Below, piece after piece: positions 43,070 through 53,984 of a stretch of DNA of 64,000 bases. Within the stretch, counting starts at the first letter, position 1; every line of letters begins with the position of its first letter. Both the position numbers and the translations under genes were made by a program. Below the pieces are notes generated by a model, which was not told the origin of the DNA, did no database searches, and saw nothing but the letters and a program-made list of their open reading frames with translations. The DNA comes from Leguminivora glycinivorella (lineage: Eukaryota; Arthropoda; Insecta; Lepidoptera; Tortricidae). The DNA is taken from positions 17,965,641-18,029,640 of the forward strand of contig NC_062975.1 of the NCBI RefSeq assembly GCF_023078275.1, in the 5' to 3' direction.

Positions 43070-45208
43070 GCCTCAATCTGACTGTCCAGGAAGGCTTTAG
43101 ATCAATTGGTAGGACTAAGGATATCCCCAAACTTATGACTCAAGTAGACTCTGTAAATATTGTTAAAACATTCAAGTCACTCAATTTAAAGAAAACGGAA
43201 GACTTATGGGGAACATCAGTTAAAGTAATTAGTCATGTCATAGATATAATAGCACCTTACTTGGCCGTAATATATAATATTTCAATTTCACAAGGCACCT
43301 TTCCAGATCTTATGAAATGTAGCAAAGTCATACCGCTTTTTAAATCGGGTGATTCGAGTGATATAACCAATTTCCGTCCCATATCAATACTTCCTGTACT
43401 AAGTAAAGTCTTTGAGAAGCTAATGTTAAATGATCTACTGGGACACTTCAACAGACATAGATTACTTACAAGCAAACAGTTCGGTTTCACAAGGGGCCGT
43501 TCCACGACCGATGCTGCTTCGGTACTCATTAAACATATATATAATTTTTGGGAAAATTCTTGTGATGCAATTGGCATATTTTGTGATCTTTCAAAAGCCT
43601 TTGATTGTGTGGATCATGGAACGCTCATTTTGAAATTAGAACACTATGGTTTGTCTATAAATGCCCTAAACTTTATGTCTTCTTACCTTAGCAATAGAAC
43701 ACAAACAGTAGTTGTTAACAAAACTCGCTCTAGCGGGACTGTAGTCCAATTAGGAGTGCCACAAGGCTCAATTTTAGGTCCATTCCTGTTTTTGGTTTAT
43801 ATAAATGATTTGCCATGTATAGTGAAAAACTTTTGTGAAATAGTACTTTTTGCTGATGATACATCACTGCTTTTTAATGTTGACCGAAAATCTACGGATT
43901 ACAATGTAATTAATAGCACGTTAGCTGATGTACTGCAGTGGTTTACTGTCAACAATTTACTTCTTAATTCTAAGAAAACCAAATGTATTCGATTTTCTCT
44001 GCCGAATGTTAAACCAATCGATACAAAAATACTTTTGAATGATGAATGCTTAGAGATGGTAGATACAACACTGTTTCTTGGTTTAACATTGGACAAAAAT
44101 CTACAATGGAGTCCTCATATAAAGAAACTAGCAAGCAAATTAAGTTCAGCCGCATACGCCGTTAGGAGAATCAGGCAACTGACTAATGTTGAGACAGCTC
44201 GCCTAGTGTATCATAGTTATTTTCACAGTGTAATGTCATACGGTATTCTGTTTTGGGGCAAAGCAGCTGACATACAGACTATCTTTGTATTACAAAAGAG
44301 AGCCATTCGTTCTATTTACAACTTAGGAACACGTGAATCAGTAAGAGAACTCTTCAAAGAAATTAATATCTTAACTGTAGCTTCCCAATACATTTATGAT
44401 AGTATAATTTATGTTGTTAAGAATTTAGACTGTTTCACTAAGAATTCTGATATCCATAATTATTATAACACTAGAAACAAAAATAAGCTTGCCATAAAGA
44501 AGTTTCGTGTCCGTAAAGTACAGAAGTCATTTGTTGGGCAATGCATTCATTTTTATAATAAGTTACCTGACACTGCTTTGAGATTACCCCTCCCAGCTCT
44601 TAAGAACTACTTAAAAAAATCATTGATGTTAAAGGCTTATTACAGAGTCGAGGACTATTTGACAGACAAACATGCATGGCCCGAACCAGAAACTACAAAA
44701 AACGAATAGCAATTAAAATAATTGTATTATGTATAGAGGACACAGTTCAGATAAGAAAGCACATCAAATATTTTATATTTTATGTTGTGTAGGTAAATTA
44801 CATATTTAATGATATTGAGATTCATATTATCTTTTTCTTCTATGACAATTTGATATGTTTTCTCTGAAGAAGAACGACGTATTATTAAGCAATAATATAA
44901 TTTATTGAAATTGATTTCCATAGAGTACCTAGTCTGTTCATATTCTTTGATGAATACTTTTGCATGTTAAATTGTATGTTGTTATTTAATGCATGTTAAT
45001 TATAAGATGTAATGTTTTGAAAAGAAGTTGCCCGCCGAGTTTCTTGCCGGTCCCATAGTGGATACCCCCCTCCCAACTGAGGGGGGACTGAAATCTTCTC
45101 GAGGCTGAGGCGTAGGGTTAGAGCCGGCGTAGCTTTATTTGACGTTCATATGCGCATTGTAATATGCCTACTTGAAAAATAAATATTTCATTTTCATTTT
45201 CATTTTCA
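43070..45208 (+). mobile_element. 5'-truncated Jockey/CR1-type LINE with TTTTCA tail
   Basis: The reverse-transcriptase frame 43135-44709 is followed by a 3' UTR of about 470 nt that includes GCCCGCCGAGTTTCTTGCCG and TAGCTTTATTTGACGTTCAT, then AATAAA (45178-45183) and a TTTTCA repeat tail at 45187-45208. The 5' junction is approximate; a stop in the coding frame lies at 43036-43038. Its text is unlike the other LINEs in the window. Confidence 0.8.
43135..44709 (+). CDS. LINE reverse transcriptase, complete RT and C-terminal domain
   Basis: This is a 524-residue uninterrupted frame: IPLFKSGD 66-73, FRPISILP 80-87, QFGFTRGRST 115-124, FCDLSKAFD 149-157, GVPQGSILGP 207-216, FADD 239-242 (the catalytic box with F in place of Y, which is common), LNSKKTK 277-283, LGLTLDKNLQWSPHI, and the C-terminal region ending HFYNKLPDTALRLP. 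No endonuclease remains because the copy is 5'-truncated just before the reverse transcriptase. The frame stays open upstream for about 30 codons, but those residues are not recognisable as LINE. The long intact frame suggests recent activity. Confidence 0.88.
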   Translation: MTQVDSVNIVKTFKSLNLKKTEDLWGTSVKVISHVIDIIAPYLAVIYNISISQGTFPDLMKCSKVIPLFKSGDSSDITNFRPISILPVLSKVFEKLMLNDLLGHFNRHRLLTSKQFGFTRGRSTTDAASVLIKHIYNFWENSCDAIGIFCDLSKAFDCVDHGTLILKLEHYGLSINALNFMSSYLSNRTQTVVVNKTRSSGTVVQLGVPQGSILGPFLFLVYINDLPCIVKNFCEIVLFADDTSLLFNVDRKSTDYNVINSTLADVLQWFTVNNLLLNSKKTKCIRFSLPNVKPIDTKILLNDECLEMVDTTLFLGLTLDKNLQWSPHIKKLASKLSSAAYAVRRIRQLTNVETARLVYHSYFHSVMSYGILFWGKAADIQTIFVLQKRAIRSIYNLGTRESVRELFKEINILTVASQYIYDSIIYVVKNLDCFTKNSDIHNYYNTRNKNKLAIKKFRVRKVQKSFVGQCIHFYNKLPDTALRLPLPALKNYLKKSLMLKAYYRVEDYLTDKHAWPEPETTKNE

Positions 45209-45228
45209 AAAACCGATTCCGCGTCGCT

Positions 45229-45462
45229 ATGAATTGGGGAGACCCTAAGAAGCACTTTCTGGACGCTGTGATACAGCGTCTCATGTCCATGAAAGAGAAC
45301 GAGCCTGAAGATGCTAAATATTCAGTAAAGTGGGGAAGATTTAGCAGGAAAGGGGACCTTGGAACTAGGGAACACGCTAGGTCAAATATGTTGGAGGAGG
45401 GTAGGGAAAAGCTTTTATGCGAGACAAGTTGCAAAAATTTCCAACTGTCAGCTGTAAACTAA
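45229..45462 (+). CDS. Unrecognised 77-residue open frame after the LINE
   Basis: It starts MNWGDPKKHFLDAV directly after the LINE tail and ends NFQLSAVN before TAA. The composition is balanced and charged (many K, R, E), with no simple-sequence bias. It is open upstream into the LINE tail, so the true 5' end may have been displaced by the LINE insertion. I recognise no family. It could be an exon remnant of a host gene, part of another element, or chance. Confidence 0.3.
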   Translation: MNWGDPKKHFLDAVIQRLMSMKENEPEDAKYSVKWGRFSRKGDLGTREHARSNMLEEGREKLLCETSCKNFQLSAVN

Positions 45463-45967
45463 CATTTCCAAATATCTCGAGTCTATAATGTGGAATGTTA
45501 AATATAATGGCATAGACATTGTGGGTCTAAACTCACGAGAAGCACGAAAAATTTTACGAAAAATATATTTAGTATTATTTTTATTTGCATATCAGTTGCT
45601 TATATCTTGGTACACAAGGCAGTCCATTATCATTAAAATGTATTATTTAAATTTGTAAAAGTAAAATTTTGATTAATTCCTTAAAATTAAATCGCTTTGT
45701 TTTTCAAGAAATTAATGTTTGCTTAGTTTAGGTCTGTCTAAAATATGAAGTACAAAACAGAATAAAAATTATTGGGAAAGAACAGAACGCAGTCTTTGTT
45801 GCGATGGTGAAATAAATCGTAATAATAACATAATGGGACCACCGTATGTAATTTTATGGCAGCCAGTATGACCCAATTCACTTTCACTTCGCCTTATGAT
45901 ATTTCGTTCCAAGAAAATGTGGTTAGGACTGGTTCAGAAAAACTTTTTGAAACTATTTCAAAGCATG
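45463..45967. other. No strong feature
   Basis: A 56-codon frame at 45488-45658 with a hydrophobic stretch is the only notable open frame. I do not support it as a gene. Confidence 0.4.
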
Positions 45968-45973
45968 TTTATT
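45968..45973 (-). terminator. Poly(A) signal for the 46-kb gene
   Basis: AATAAA on the minus strand begins 11 nt after the TAA stop at 45985-45987. It is the expected element for a short 3' UTR. Confidence 0.55.
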
Positions 45974-45984
45974 ACGTTGCTTAA

Positions 45985-46872
45985 TTACTCGTCCACCATG
46001 GACCCTCGCTCTTCATAAATGTTTGAAATTTTCTTGCAAATCTGTTGTCTTTTAGCATAAAAACAACGGTAAATATCGCCTCCGGGAGGTCTGTAAGGAA
46101 ATTGTCTTCTTGTACGTAACACTAGGCCTTGGTATCCACACCAAGGCTTCCAACACTTCAGTTTGAGGGTGACGAAAAATGTCGTAGTCTTTAAAAGAAT
46201 TTCGGGAACAATGCTTGGGACTTCTTTGAATCTAAGGCCCATGGGAAACGGTATGTAAGGGTTGAGATCACAGAGGACTTCTCCTTCTGAGCTCTGTTGG
46301 CATATAAATTCGTCTTGTGACAGTATGCCAGACTTATTGGGGTTCGCAGTATTCCCAGCGTCGATTAATTTAACATGAGTATCAGGACTGGTTTTGCTGT
46401 GACAGATTCGTTCTCCCTTCTTATAAACCAAGCAATCCACCATGTAAAATTGTTTGTCTGGTATAGTATTCGACAAGAAAAGTAATTTGTCGATATTTTT
46501 TAAATAGTTGTATCTTATTTTCTCGCATTCGTACTTCTCAGGTGATTTCAAGAAGCAAGACTGAAGGAACATGGTGGGAGACGTAATCTGAGATATAGAT
46601 TCCAATTTTAATGATTTGCACTCTGTTTCGGTGCAATTGTATAATTTTACGTTGGATCTTGGTATGTAAGGGTCATATACTGGAGTGAAATCATCCGTTG
46701 GGATTTTTTCAACATTATTTCTTCGAAGGGCTTTGCACACAGGTTCTTCGTCCTGCAAATACCCTTTATTAATAATAATAATTTCACCAATGGTTGAAAA
46801 AATATTTTTTACAGATATTTCTGTAAAACCACCGAAATACAAATAGTAAAAATAAAATGCTGCAAAAGCCAT
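45985..46872 (-). CDS. Unknown single-exon membrane-anchored or secreted protein with paired cysteines
   Basis: The 295-residue product has a very hydrophobic, aromatic N-terminus (residues 1-16, rich in F and Y) that could be a signal peptide or type II anchor. The rest looks extracellular. It has 13 cysteines. Twelve fall into six pairs at set spacings: C80-C85 (x4), C106-C116, C147-C157 and C191-C201 (each x9), C240-C245 (x4) and C270-C279 (x8). Between the x9 pairs lie stretches of 30-34 residues. Sequons are N79-C-T and N179-K-S. The pattern suggests disulphide-closed hairpins in repeated modules. I recognise no family and assign no function. Support for a real gene is the 888-nt uninterrupted frame, the regular cysteines, and AATAAA just after the stop. 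A TCAGTC initiator-like site lies at 46890-46895, 18 nt before the ATG. A MITE sits at 46921. Confidence 0.7.
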   Translation of the reverse strand: MAFAAFYFYYLYFGGFTEISVKNIFSTIGEIIIINKGYLQDEEPVCKALRRNNVEKIPTDDFTPVYDPYIPRSNVKLYNCTETECKSLKLESISQITSPTMFLQSCFLKSPEKYECEKIRYNYLKNIDKLLFLSNTIPDKQFYMVDCLVYKKGERICHSKTSPDTHVKLIDAGNTANPNKSGILSQDEFICQQSSEGEVLCDLNPYIPFPMGLRFKEVPSIVPEILLKTTTFFVTLKLKCWKPWCGYQGLVLRTRRQFPYRPPGGDIYRCFYAKRQQICKKISNIYEERGSMVDE

Positions 46873-46889
46873 CCATATGGTCTATAATG

Positions 46890-46895
46890 GACTGA
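46890..46895 (-). promoter_or_regulatory. Initiator-like site upstream of the 46-kb gene
   Basis: TCAGTC on the minus strand is an arthropod initiator match. It would give a leader of only about 20 nt. No TATA box is seen at the proper distance, where the MITE begins instead. Confidence 0.3.
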
Positions 46896-46920
46896 AGTAC
46901 ATATTACTAAATTCGTTCAG

Positions 46921-47060
46921 CCGGCGTATCATGCTGCCAATTTTATCACTTATCCACATGGATAAAGCATCCGTCACGCTTTAGCAAGTATGTCAGTGTG
47001 AGAGTGACAGATGTCTTATCCACGTGGATAAGTGATAAAATTGGCAGCATGATACGCCGG
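46921..47060. mobile_element. TIR MITE with 44-bp arms and CAG duplication
   Basis: CCGGCGTATCATGCTGCCAA and the following TTTTATCACTTATCCAC pair with the inverted right arm (47016-47060) with one mismatch in about 44 bp. CAG flanks it on both sides (46918-46920 and 47061-47063). It lies about 25 bp upstream of the putative initiator of the gene on the minus strand. Confidence 0.85.
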
Positions 47061-47063
47061 CAG

Positions 47064-49502
47064 GTCTGTTTTGCCCCATTTTCGAATAGATATTTATGAC
47101 AATATTGTACTATTTACACTTAACTATGTATTCAACTTGAGAATCATGTCAATCAATTATTAGTATGCAATTGAGGTGGTTTTACGGTAATTTTTAAAAG
47201 TCTTTTAAAAACCATATTTAAAAGTCTTACCCTATCCAAAATGCAAACAACGTCCTTGTTAAAGAGCTGTTAAAAAATAGTAAACAATTTTAGTATAACA
47301 AAACTTTAAAATACACATTGCAATTGTTAAATTTTGAAATACAATTTACCCCCAAAACTCCATAGTTCCAAGTAGCAAGAGTGATAATGGAACAAAACAA
47401 TTGGAAACTCATGTTTGTCTTACGTCACATGAACGAAAAGTATTTTCTCAAAGTCTAGATTTAATAAATAAGCCGTAAGCCATCGTTTCGCTCGATGCAT
47501 TTTAATTGATAAGTAAATTGAATATCTCGAAGTGGTCAGGAGGCTGATTCTGCTTTTAAAACTTGTTAAGCGTGGGAGTTAGTTAATATTTTTTTTATGC
47601 TTTAGAGAACGGAATTTAATGACACGTCGTGTGAAAGTTACAGCGGCACATAAGGCGGCAGATTTAAGACTGAAAGAAATGACGTACCTATACTTATCTA
47701 ATTATACTATTAAGTGGTCATATACATATACAATCAATGGAAATCAGACATGAACTCAGTGACGACAGTGACTCAGTAAACCGTTTATAGCTCGGTCGAA
47801 ATCCTGTGCGAATATAATTAATTGCGCTCATATTCATGATTTACGATTTTTATTCATATGTATATTATAATACAAAATACATATTAGCCCTCTCATTTCG
47901 GGCTTCTTTTGACGACCATTACGATCGGAAGTGTGGGCGTAATGCAAATATTTAGAACCGTGTATGTCATCAAAGTAGGAAGGCGGACCCGGGCAAAGCC
48001 CGGTATAATGCTAAGTAGAAGAAGAAGCTCCGTGTGGTGACGGGTTAAGAATTTTACCACCCCCTTTCCTCCTATGGGTGATGTAGAATTGACTGTGGGA
48101 TATAGGTTGCATCGTCAACTCATAATTATACGGGCTGGCAACTTGTCACTGCAAATCTCAATTTTGTTTTGTTTCAACTTCTTTAATTGCCAAGCGTGGC
48201 ACTAAAACTTAAGCAATTCATGTACTGTGCCAATTGGTTATGATTTATGTAAGAAAGAGTAAAATAAATAACTAATAACAACTTTTAATATCAGAATCAG
48301 GCTCTAGTCAATCAAGATTAGTTGAGGAAGTGGAGGAATTGAAAGAAAAAGTAGCATTACACCCAATTTGTAACATGCGTAGGCATGCAGCGTTACATGC
48401 CCGATTTCTTTTCCGACAGGCTGAGGGAACTACTTGCATTATCTAAGAATAGTTAATTATATATTATGAGTATTTATCGGTATCTATTATAAAATGGAAA
48501 ATATGTGTTTAATACAAATATTACCTATTACCGAGTAAAAATTTATATTGGTAGTAACACTAATTAGTTGGAATTGTTAAAAAATTACTCGATTTTTATA
48601 GACGTAATTTCGACTGGAATATTATTGTCCCTACCTAAATAATATAATTATATCAATGTGTGCTTTTTATTATTATATAGTAGCGATTTTACAGAGATTT
48701 GATAATAGAATAGGTAGTATATTACCGCACATAACGTATCAGCAGGCACTGCCAAGTGGCTAAAAACCTAAGCACTCTTCACAGGTTACGTCTTCTGATA
48801 TGCTTGTATTTCACTTAACACCTCGCTCGCTTACGTCTATTATTGATAGTAGACTGTATAGAAAATACTTATTGCAATGCAGTGCAATTGTTGAAAGGTA
48901 CTCACTCACCAGTAAAATTAGGTCCTGCTTATACATTTTTCATCACAGTGCGTCGGCTTGCGGCTGAACCTGAAAAAAAAAACCGTTGGTTTATTGATTT
49001 AAAAATCGACATCAACGACTTAAGATAGAATTTGTATACTTTTTATCGTGCATTAAAGTGATAAGGTGGATACTGTTAGCCCTTTCAAGGACAGTACTCC
49101 GCCTGTCGACGTACTGTCACTGAAAATATATATACGGGTATGTCCTTTCTGCGGCAGTAGTTCGGCTGACGACGTAGTGTCAGCGAATGGGTTAATATAC
49201 CTATTCTCGTAAAGAAAAATGCCCTGAAACGCTATAATTGGGATCGATTTGGTTAATTTTAAATCAATTCGTTTCACTACAGCCGGCAGCATGAAGGTTG
49301 CCGTTAAACACCGTGTACTTGGTGTGAAATCGCTGTTATTGTTTTAAACAGTTGATAGATTTGCTGTGGCACTTGTTCTTAGAGGCCAGTATACACTGCT
49401 TGCGTGCGCACGTGCACTAAAATGTTGGCGTTAGGCACACACTGTCAGATTATCACGCAAACGGAGTGCCATCTCTTATCGAAATAGCAAGTTATCTACC
49501 CA
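47064..49502. other. Mostly AT-rich; one dispersed fragment
   Basis: A short fragment at about 47980-48110 (GGACCCGGGCAAAGCCCGGT, then CGTGTGGTGACGGGTTAAGA) shares the second motif with 57795-57820 in inverted order. Two imperfect 30-bp direct repeats (AGTACTCCGCCTGTCGACG / AGTAGTTCGGCTGACGACG) lie at 49092 and 49147. No gene is seen. Confidence 0.45.
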
Positions 49503-49575
49503 CTGACTCGGGGTTAAATGTTAACCCGGAGGTGTAATGTTAACCCGATGTTAACCATTTAACCCTGAGTTAGTT
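49503..49575. mobile_element. Very short TIR MITE, GGGTTAAATGTTAAC
   Basis: GACTCGGGGTTAAATGTTAA at the left and GTTAACCATTTAACCCTGAG at the right are inverted copies. The centre repeats GTTAACCCG. It is about 73 bp. Confidence 0.6.
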
Positions 49576-49788
49576 GGCTAACCCTGGGACATGCAAGTGT
49601 CCGGATTTGACACTTTAAAATTACGACTAGAATAGAATAGATAAGTAAACAGTTTAATTACTTCTTTATGGTTTCTCAAATCTATTAGTTGAGGGCTTCA
49701 TAAGCTTTGCAATAAATTACAAGTGATGTTCGACCCTACTACATAAGTAAGCAAAACAAATGCAATCGATCTTAGATTTTTTTTTAAG

Positions 49789-49940
49789 TATTATTTATTT
49801 ATTTATTTATTTATTGATTAGTAAAAACATGTTTACATGACATTACAGTAAAACCAATGCGTCACGAAACTTAGATAACAAAACAGAGAGAAAATAAAGA
49901 GAACAAAATTAAAAATAAAATTAAACAATTGATTTGGGCG
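49789..49940 (-). mobile_element. LINE 3' end relic with AAAT tail
   Basis: On the minus strand it reads GTAATGTCATGTAAACATG, then AATCAATAAATAAATAAAT. No coding part is recognisable. Confidence 0.4.
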
Positions 49941-49984
49941 ATGACGTCACAGCGTGGCTCCGTTGCGTCGAATTATGAATGGAC

Positions 49985-50165
49985 TTACTCTTGACCACAG
50001 ACTAGCCAAAGGCAAAAGATGTGGCCTACGATGGAGTGAGCTCGCCCAGAAGATTTGGCGTTCTATTAGTCGTCAACAGAGATGCAGGACCCCGTAAACC
50101 CAAAAAGCGCCACAACGAACATCTAGAACAGATGCTGTGGCCAATGACTGTTAGTAGCTAAGCGG
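49985..50165 (+). repeat. Dispersed repeat fragment, fuller copy of 10680-10790
   Basis: TTGACCACAGACTAGCC, GATGTGGCCTACGATGGAGT, GCTCGCCCAGAAGAT and AAAAAGCGCCACAACGAAC occur in order. The first three blocks recur at 10680-10790. Confidence 0.5.
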
Positions 50166-50379
50166 TGAGAGTACGTTTACATACTTGACTTGACACGCAA
50201 CTAGTGTGTACAAGCCTTAAGGCTATGTTGTGTGTGATGTATGATGGTCTAGTTTTGACAAGGTTGTGCGTGGGCACTAGTCTTACACCGACATTCTTGA
50301 GACGTCGCTTGTAGCTCATTGTCATCAAAACATTCACTACTTAAATATTATAACCTTAAAAAAACTATGGCTTTCCGAC

Positions 50380-50825
50380 ACTTAATTTTTTAATCGGATT
50401 GTTTTTTTTCTCTCTTTTTCTTTTTCTTTAATTTTTTTCTATTTTTTTTTTTAATTGTCGTCTTGCTTTGTGGTTCGAATTAATATCCATATACTTTTTG
50501 GTCTAAGTACCTATATAAATATATATTTTATGAGTTTATTTATTATTATATTATTATATATGTATATATTGGTGTATTAATGTAATTGTATATGTATATA
50601 TTTGTTACCATGTGTATACAAAATTTGCATTTAATTCTTTTAGTGGTTGTACATTTTTGAATTGGTCACTCATCGTTAATTCGCTTCTACTCATTTCCTC
50701 AAAGGTTGACTGGAAGAGATCCCATTAAGGGATAAGTCCGCCTACATTGTATATTACTGACTCTGTAACTGTGTCTCTTTTGTTTCCTTTATGTACAATA
50801 AAGCTTATACATACATACATACATA
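50380..50825 (+). mobile_element. LINE 3' UTR with CATA tail
   Basis: A T/C-rich tract near 50400-50460 is followed by TCAAAGGTTGACTGGAAGAG, GATAAGTCCGCCTACATTG and ACAATAAAGC, with a CATA repeat at about 50809-50824. It matches the RTE-like 3' ends at 5440 and 61085 in outline. Confidence 0.5.
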
Positions 50826-51181
50826 AATATTTGTTATTTGTAAGTTGTCATACTATAGTTGTTTCATTCATCAGGTTTGTAGCAGAATAGGGATAGAAAA
50901 TTAGACTTTATTTTCTTGCTCTCTTTGAAATTGGCCTAATTGAGAAAATAAAAAGCCAAGTCAAATAAATGCTAAATAATAATGTATTGGCAAGCTGTGG
51001 TGCACCTACATAAGTACAAATTTTAATATGCATAAAGTGGCATGTAAATAAAGAAAATTAAATTATAAGACAGGACATAGAAACAGTTTTAATTGGCTGT
51101 AAATAAGTGAATTTTGTTTTCAACTTACAGTCCGACTATTTATTGCCAAAACGGGCCAAGAGCCTGTCGGGCCACGCTCAG

Positions 51182-52414
51182 CAGGGTTAGCACAGGATTG
51201 CCGTGAGAGTATGTCGCCGCGAGATAGACTATCCGTCCTTATGTCATTGATACAGTTAGAAGAAGACATGTGATCTATCTCGCGGCGACATACTCTCGCG
51301 GCAATCACGTGCTAGGCCTACTGTAGGGTGGAGCGAATTTAAAAATTTTGGAAATATATGCAATTGAATACCACTCAAAGAATGCCTAATTTTATGTAAA
51401 TTCCGAGAAAAATAATAAAAAAAATCTAGCTATATACTTTTGGGCCTCTACTATTGATTTAATAAAAACATATTTTTTTTTTGTAAAATATAATTTTTTA
51501 ATTTTACATTTTTTTTTACGTTTATAAATTAAACACCATCTTTGTTATCAGAAATGATTTTAATTTTACATTTTTTTACTTTTAAACATTTTTTTTCTGA
51601 GACCTAAATTTACTGTAAACTTGGAATTTTCCGAAAAATCCTATTTATATAATAACTAGTGCTTAAAAATATATTCTAAGCATGTGACAGAAAAGTTATC
51701 AATCGAAATAAACTCATAGCACATTGAACAACATAACTGTCCAACCAAAATTTTTGGTTATATCGCATCAAAGTATGCTTAAATTGCCCAATTAACGCCT
51801 AAAATGTCACTTTTGGTCATCATGTAAAAATAGGAAAAATCAAGAGAAATGCAAAAACCCAAAGCATTTTATTTATATCTAAAAATGTATTTTCATATAA
51901 AACACAACCCAAAAAATATACTGTACTTGTTACTTCGTTTATCGTATTTCGCATGATAAAGTGATTATTGAGTTAAAAATGAAATATTGAAGTATCATTT
52001 TTTTTATTTTTTAATATTTTAATTTAAACATTATTATGGTTAAATTCACTTAATAACAGGTTTTTTAATATCTTAAATTAATAATAAAAACACATGCCAC
52101 AGTTTCGTTTATGTCACAGTTTCGTTTTCTTTCAACCCCTTATTTGCCGAGAAAACTTGAGTAGTTTCATTCATGGGATATGATTGTATTGTATTAATAA
52201 TAAAAAATAATAATTGATATCAGAAATATTTAATTTATTTGTTAATTTTACCTAATTTTTTTTGTTTTTACGGCTGGTAGAGGGCTAAAAGTAGTACCTA
52301 ATTTTAAATTTGATACCGGAAATATAATCTACAATTTTTTCCGCAACTTTCGATACCTATTCCGTTATGAATTTCGAATTTTTAATTTTCTCCATACAAG
52401 CACGCTCCACCCTA
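51182..52414. mobile_element. hAT-like composite element with exact 8-bp duplication
   Basis: The left terminus CAGGGTTAGCAC and right terminus CACCCTA are flanked by ACGCTCAG at 51174-51181 and 52415-52422, an exact 8-bp match as hAT transposons make. The left 140 bp is a palindrome (TGCCGTGAGAGTATGTCGCC and its complement near 51195-51300). A second pair of inverted ends, TAGGGTGGAGCG (51324) and CGCTCCACCCTA (52403-52414), bounds the remaining AT-rich 1.1 kb. No transposase frame is present. Confidence 0.65.
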
Positions 52415-52424
52415 ACGCTCAGTG

Positions 52425-52879
52425 TAGGGTTCCGTAGTTTTCCGTATTTTTCTCAAAAACTACTGAACCTATAAAGTTCAAAATAATTTTCCTAGAAAAT
52501 ATTTATAAAGTTCTACTTTTGTGATTTTTTTCCATATTTTTTAAACATATGGTTCAAAAGTTAGAGGGGGCACACTTTTTTTTCCTTTAGGAGCGATTAT
52601 TTCCGAAAATATTAATATTATCAAAAAACAATTTTAGTAAACTGTTATTCATTTTTAAATACCTATCCAACAATATATCACACGTTGGGGTTGGAATAAA
52701 AAAAAATCAGTCCCCACTTTACATGAAGGGGGGATACCCTAACAAAACATTTTTTCCACTTTTTATTTTACCAATTTGTCGGCGTGATTGATGTACATAT
52801 TGGTACTAAATTTCAGCTTTCTAGTGATAACGGTCACTGAGATCATCCGCGGACGGACGGACTTGACTACGGAACCCTA
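52425..52879. mobile_element. TIR element, TAGGGTTCCGTAG ends
   Basis: TAGGGTTCCGTAG at 52425-52437 and CTACGGAACCCTA at 52867-52879 are perfect inverted repeats. The interior (CTCAAAAACTACTGAACC, TGAAGGGGGGATACCC, GATAACGGTCACTGAGATC) is non-coding. It begins 2 bp after the duplication that ends the preceding element. Confidence 0.7.
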
Positions 52880-53984
52880 AAAACCATACAATACAAAAGT
52901 GACTCATTGTTATTGCGAATTTTATTTAAAGAAAGTGTCGTACAAGACATTAAACGATAGTGAAAACACCATCCTCTCGTGCATGCCAAACAGGTACTTT
53001 ATATTGACGCCACTGCCACTCGCCTTGATCGACAATAACGTCATGCACTGGCGTGTTTTAGTGTTCAATAAAAGACCTTGTATTGAGCTATATACATGCA
53101 ATAAGTGACAGTAGGTAACCATGAAAGTGAATTTAAGGTTTAGTTGATTGAAAAGCGAGATTTCATTTTTATCTATCGGAATTCATCAATAGTATGCCGT
53201 GCACTTTAGTGTTCAAATGACCGTACCTATATCGTTATGAGTTTGAGAGCAATTGTAACCACAGAAATGAACTTGAGGGCTAGCAGAAAAATGAGACATT
53301 TGTCCAATAAAAGGGCCGGAAAAGCCGTGTTGCCATTGGACTTTACAGCCATAGGAAAAGATGTGCCGTACCTCCGATCCCTGTCGGCGCACATATGTCC
53401 ATAACTCGCGAAAGTCGCTGCAAAAATCACCTATTAAACATGGTGTGGCCAATGATGATTGTCCAAATATTTTCGCATCACATAACATTAACATTAAGGT
53501 AGCTTGAATGGCAACACGGATAAAAACTCTTAAAAATATAACAAAGCTTACCTATAAGTAAATTACCCAGACCCATATCCTGTGTAGTCTACCTTTGACT
53601 CACACCATATTACTGATAGGTTTTCCCTGTGTTATAACTAAAACGGAAACCGTAGCTAGTCAGACGTTTCCACTGAAACGCATTCATGTTGTTTTTTTAT
53701 GAGTCAGATTCAAAGTCAACTTACCTAAATTTATATTTAACTATTTGTCGTTGTTCCTAAGGTCATATAGGCCAAGGGTCAAAGATACTTCCGCTGCGGC
53801 TCGCTTTACCCAACCAGTTAGGAACGGTACTTCTATAACCAGCGAAAGTGTCTATAACCCTTGCCATTTACCTAACTTATATTTGTACAAATAATATTAG
53901 ATGGGGATATCCCATTCCATGTGAATACGACCCACTTGACCTTAGCAAGGTTGAAATCTTTTTTTTTAATTTGAATAGGTAGAC
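52880..53984. other. No gene seen
   Basis: Short open frames on both strands at 52899-53122 and 53213-53494 lack recognisable domains. Confidence 0.45.

Noticed and set aside
45488..45658. 56-codon frame with a hydrophobic segment
   Set aside because: It is too short, lies in AT-rich DNA and has no supporting signal.
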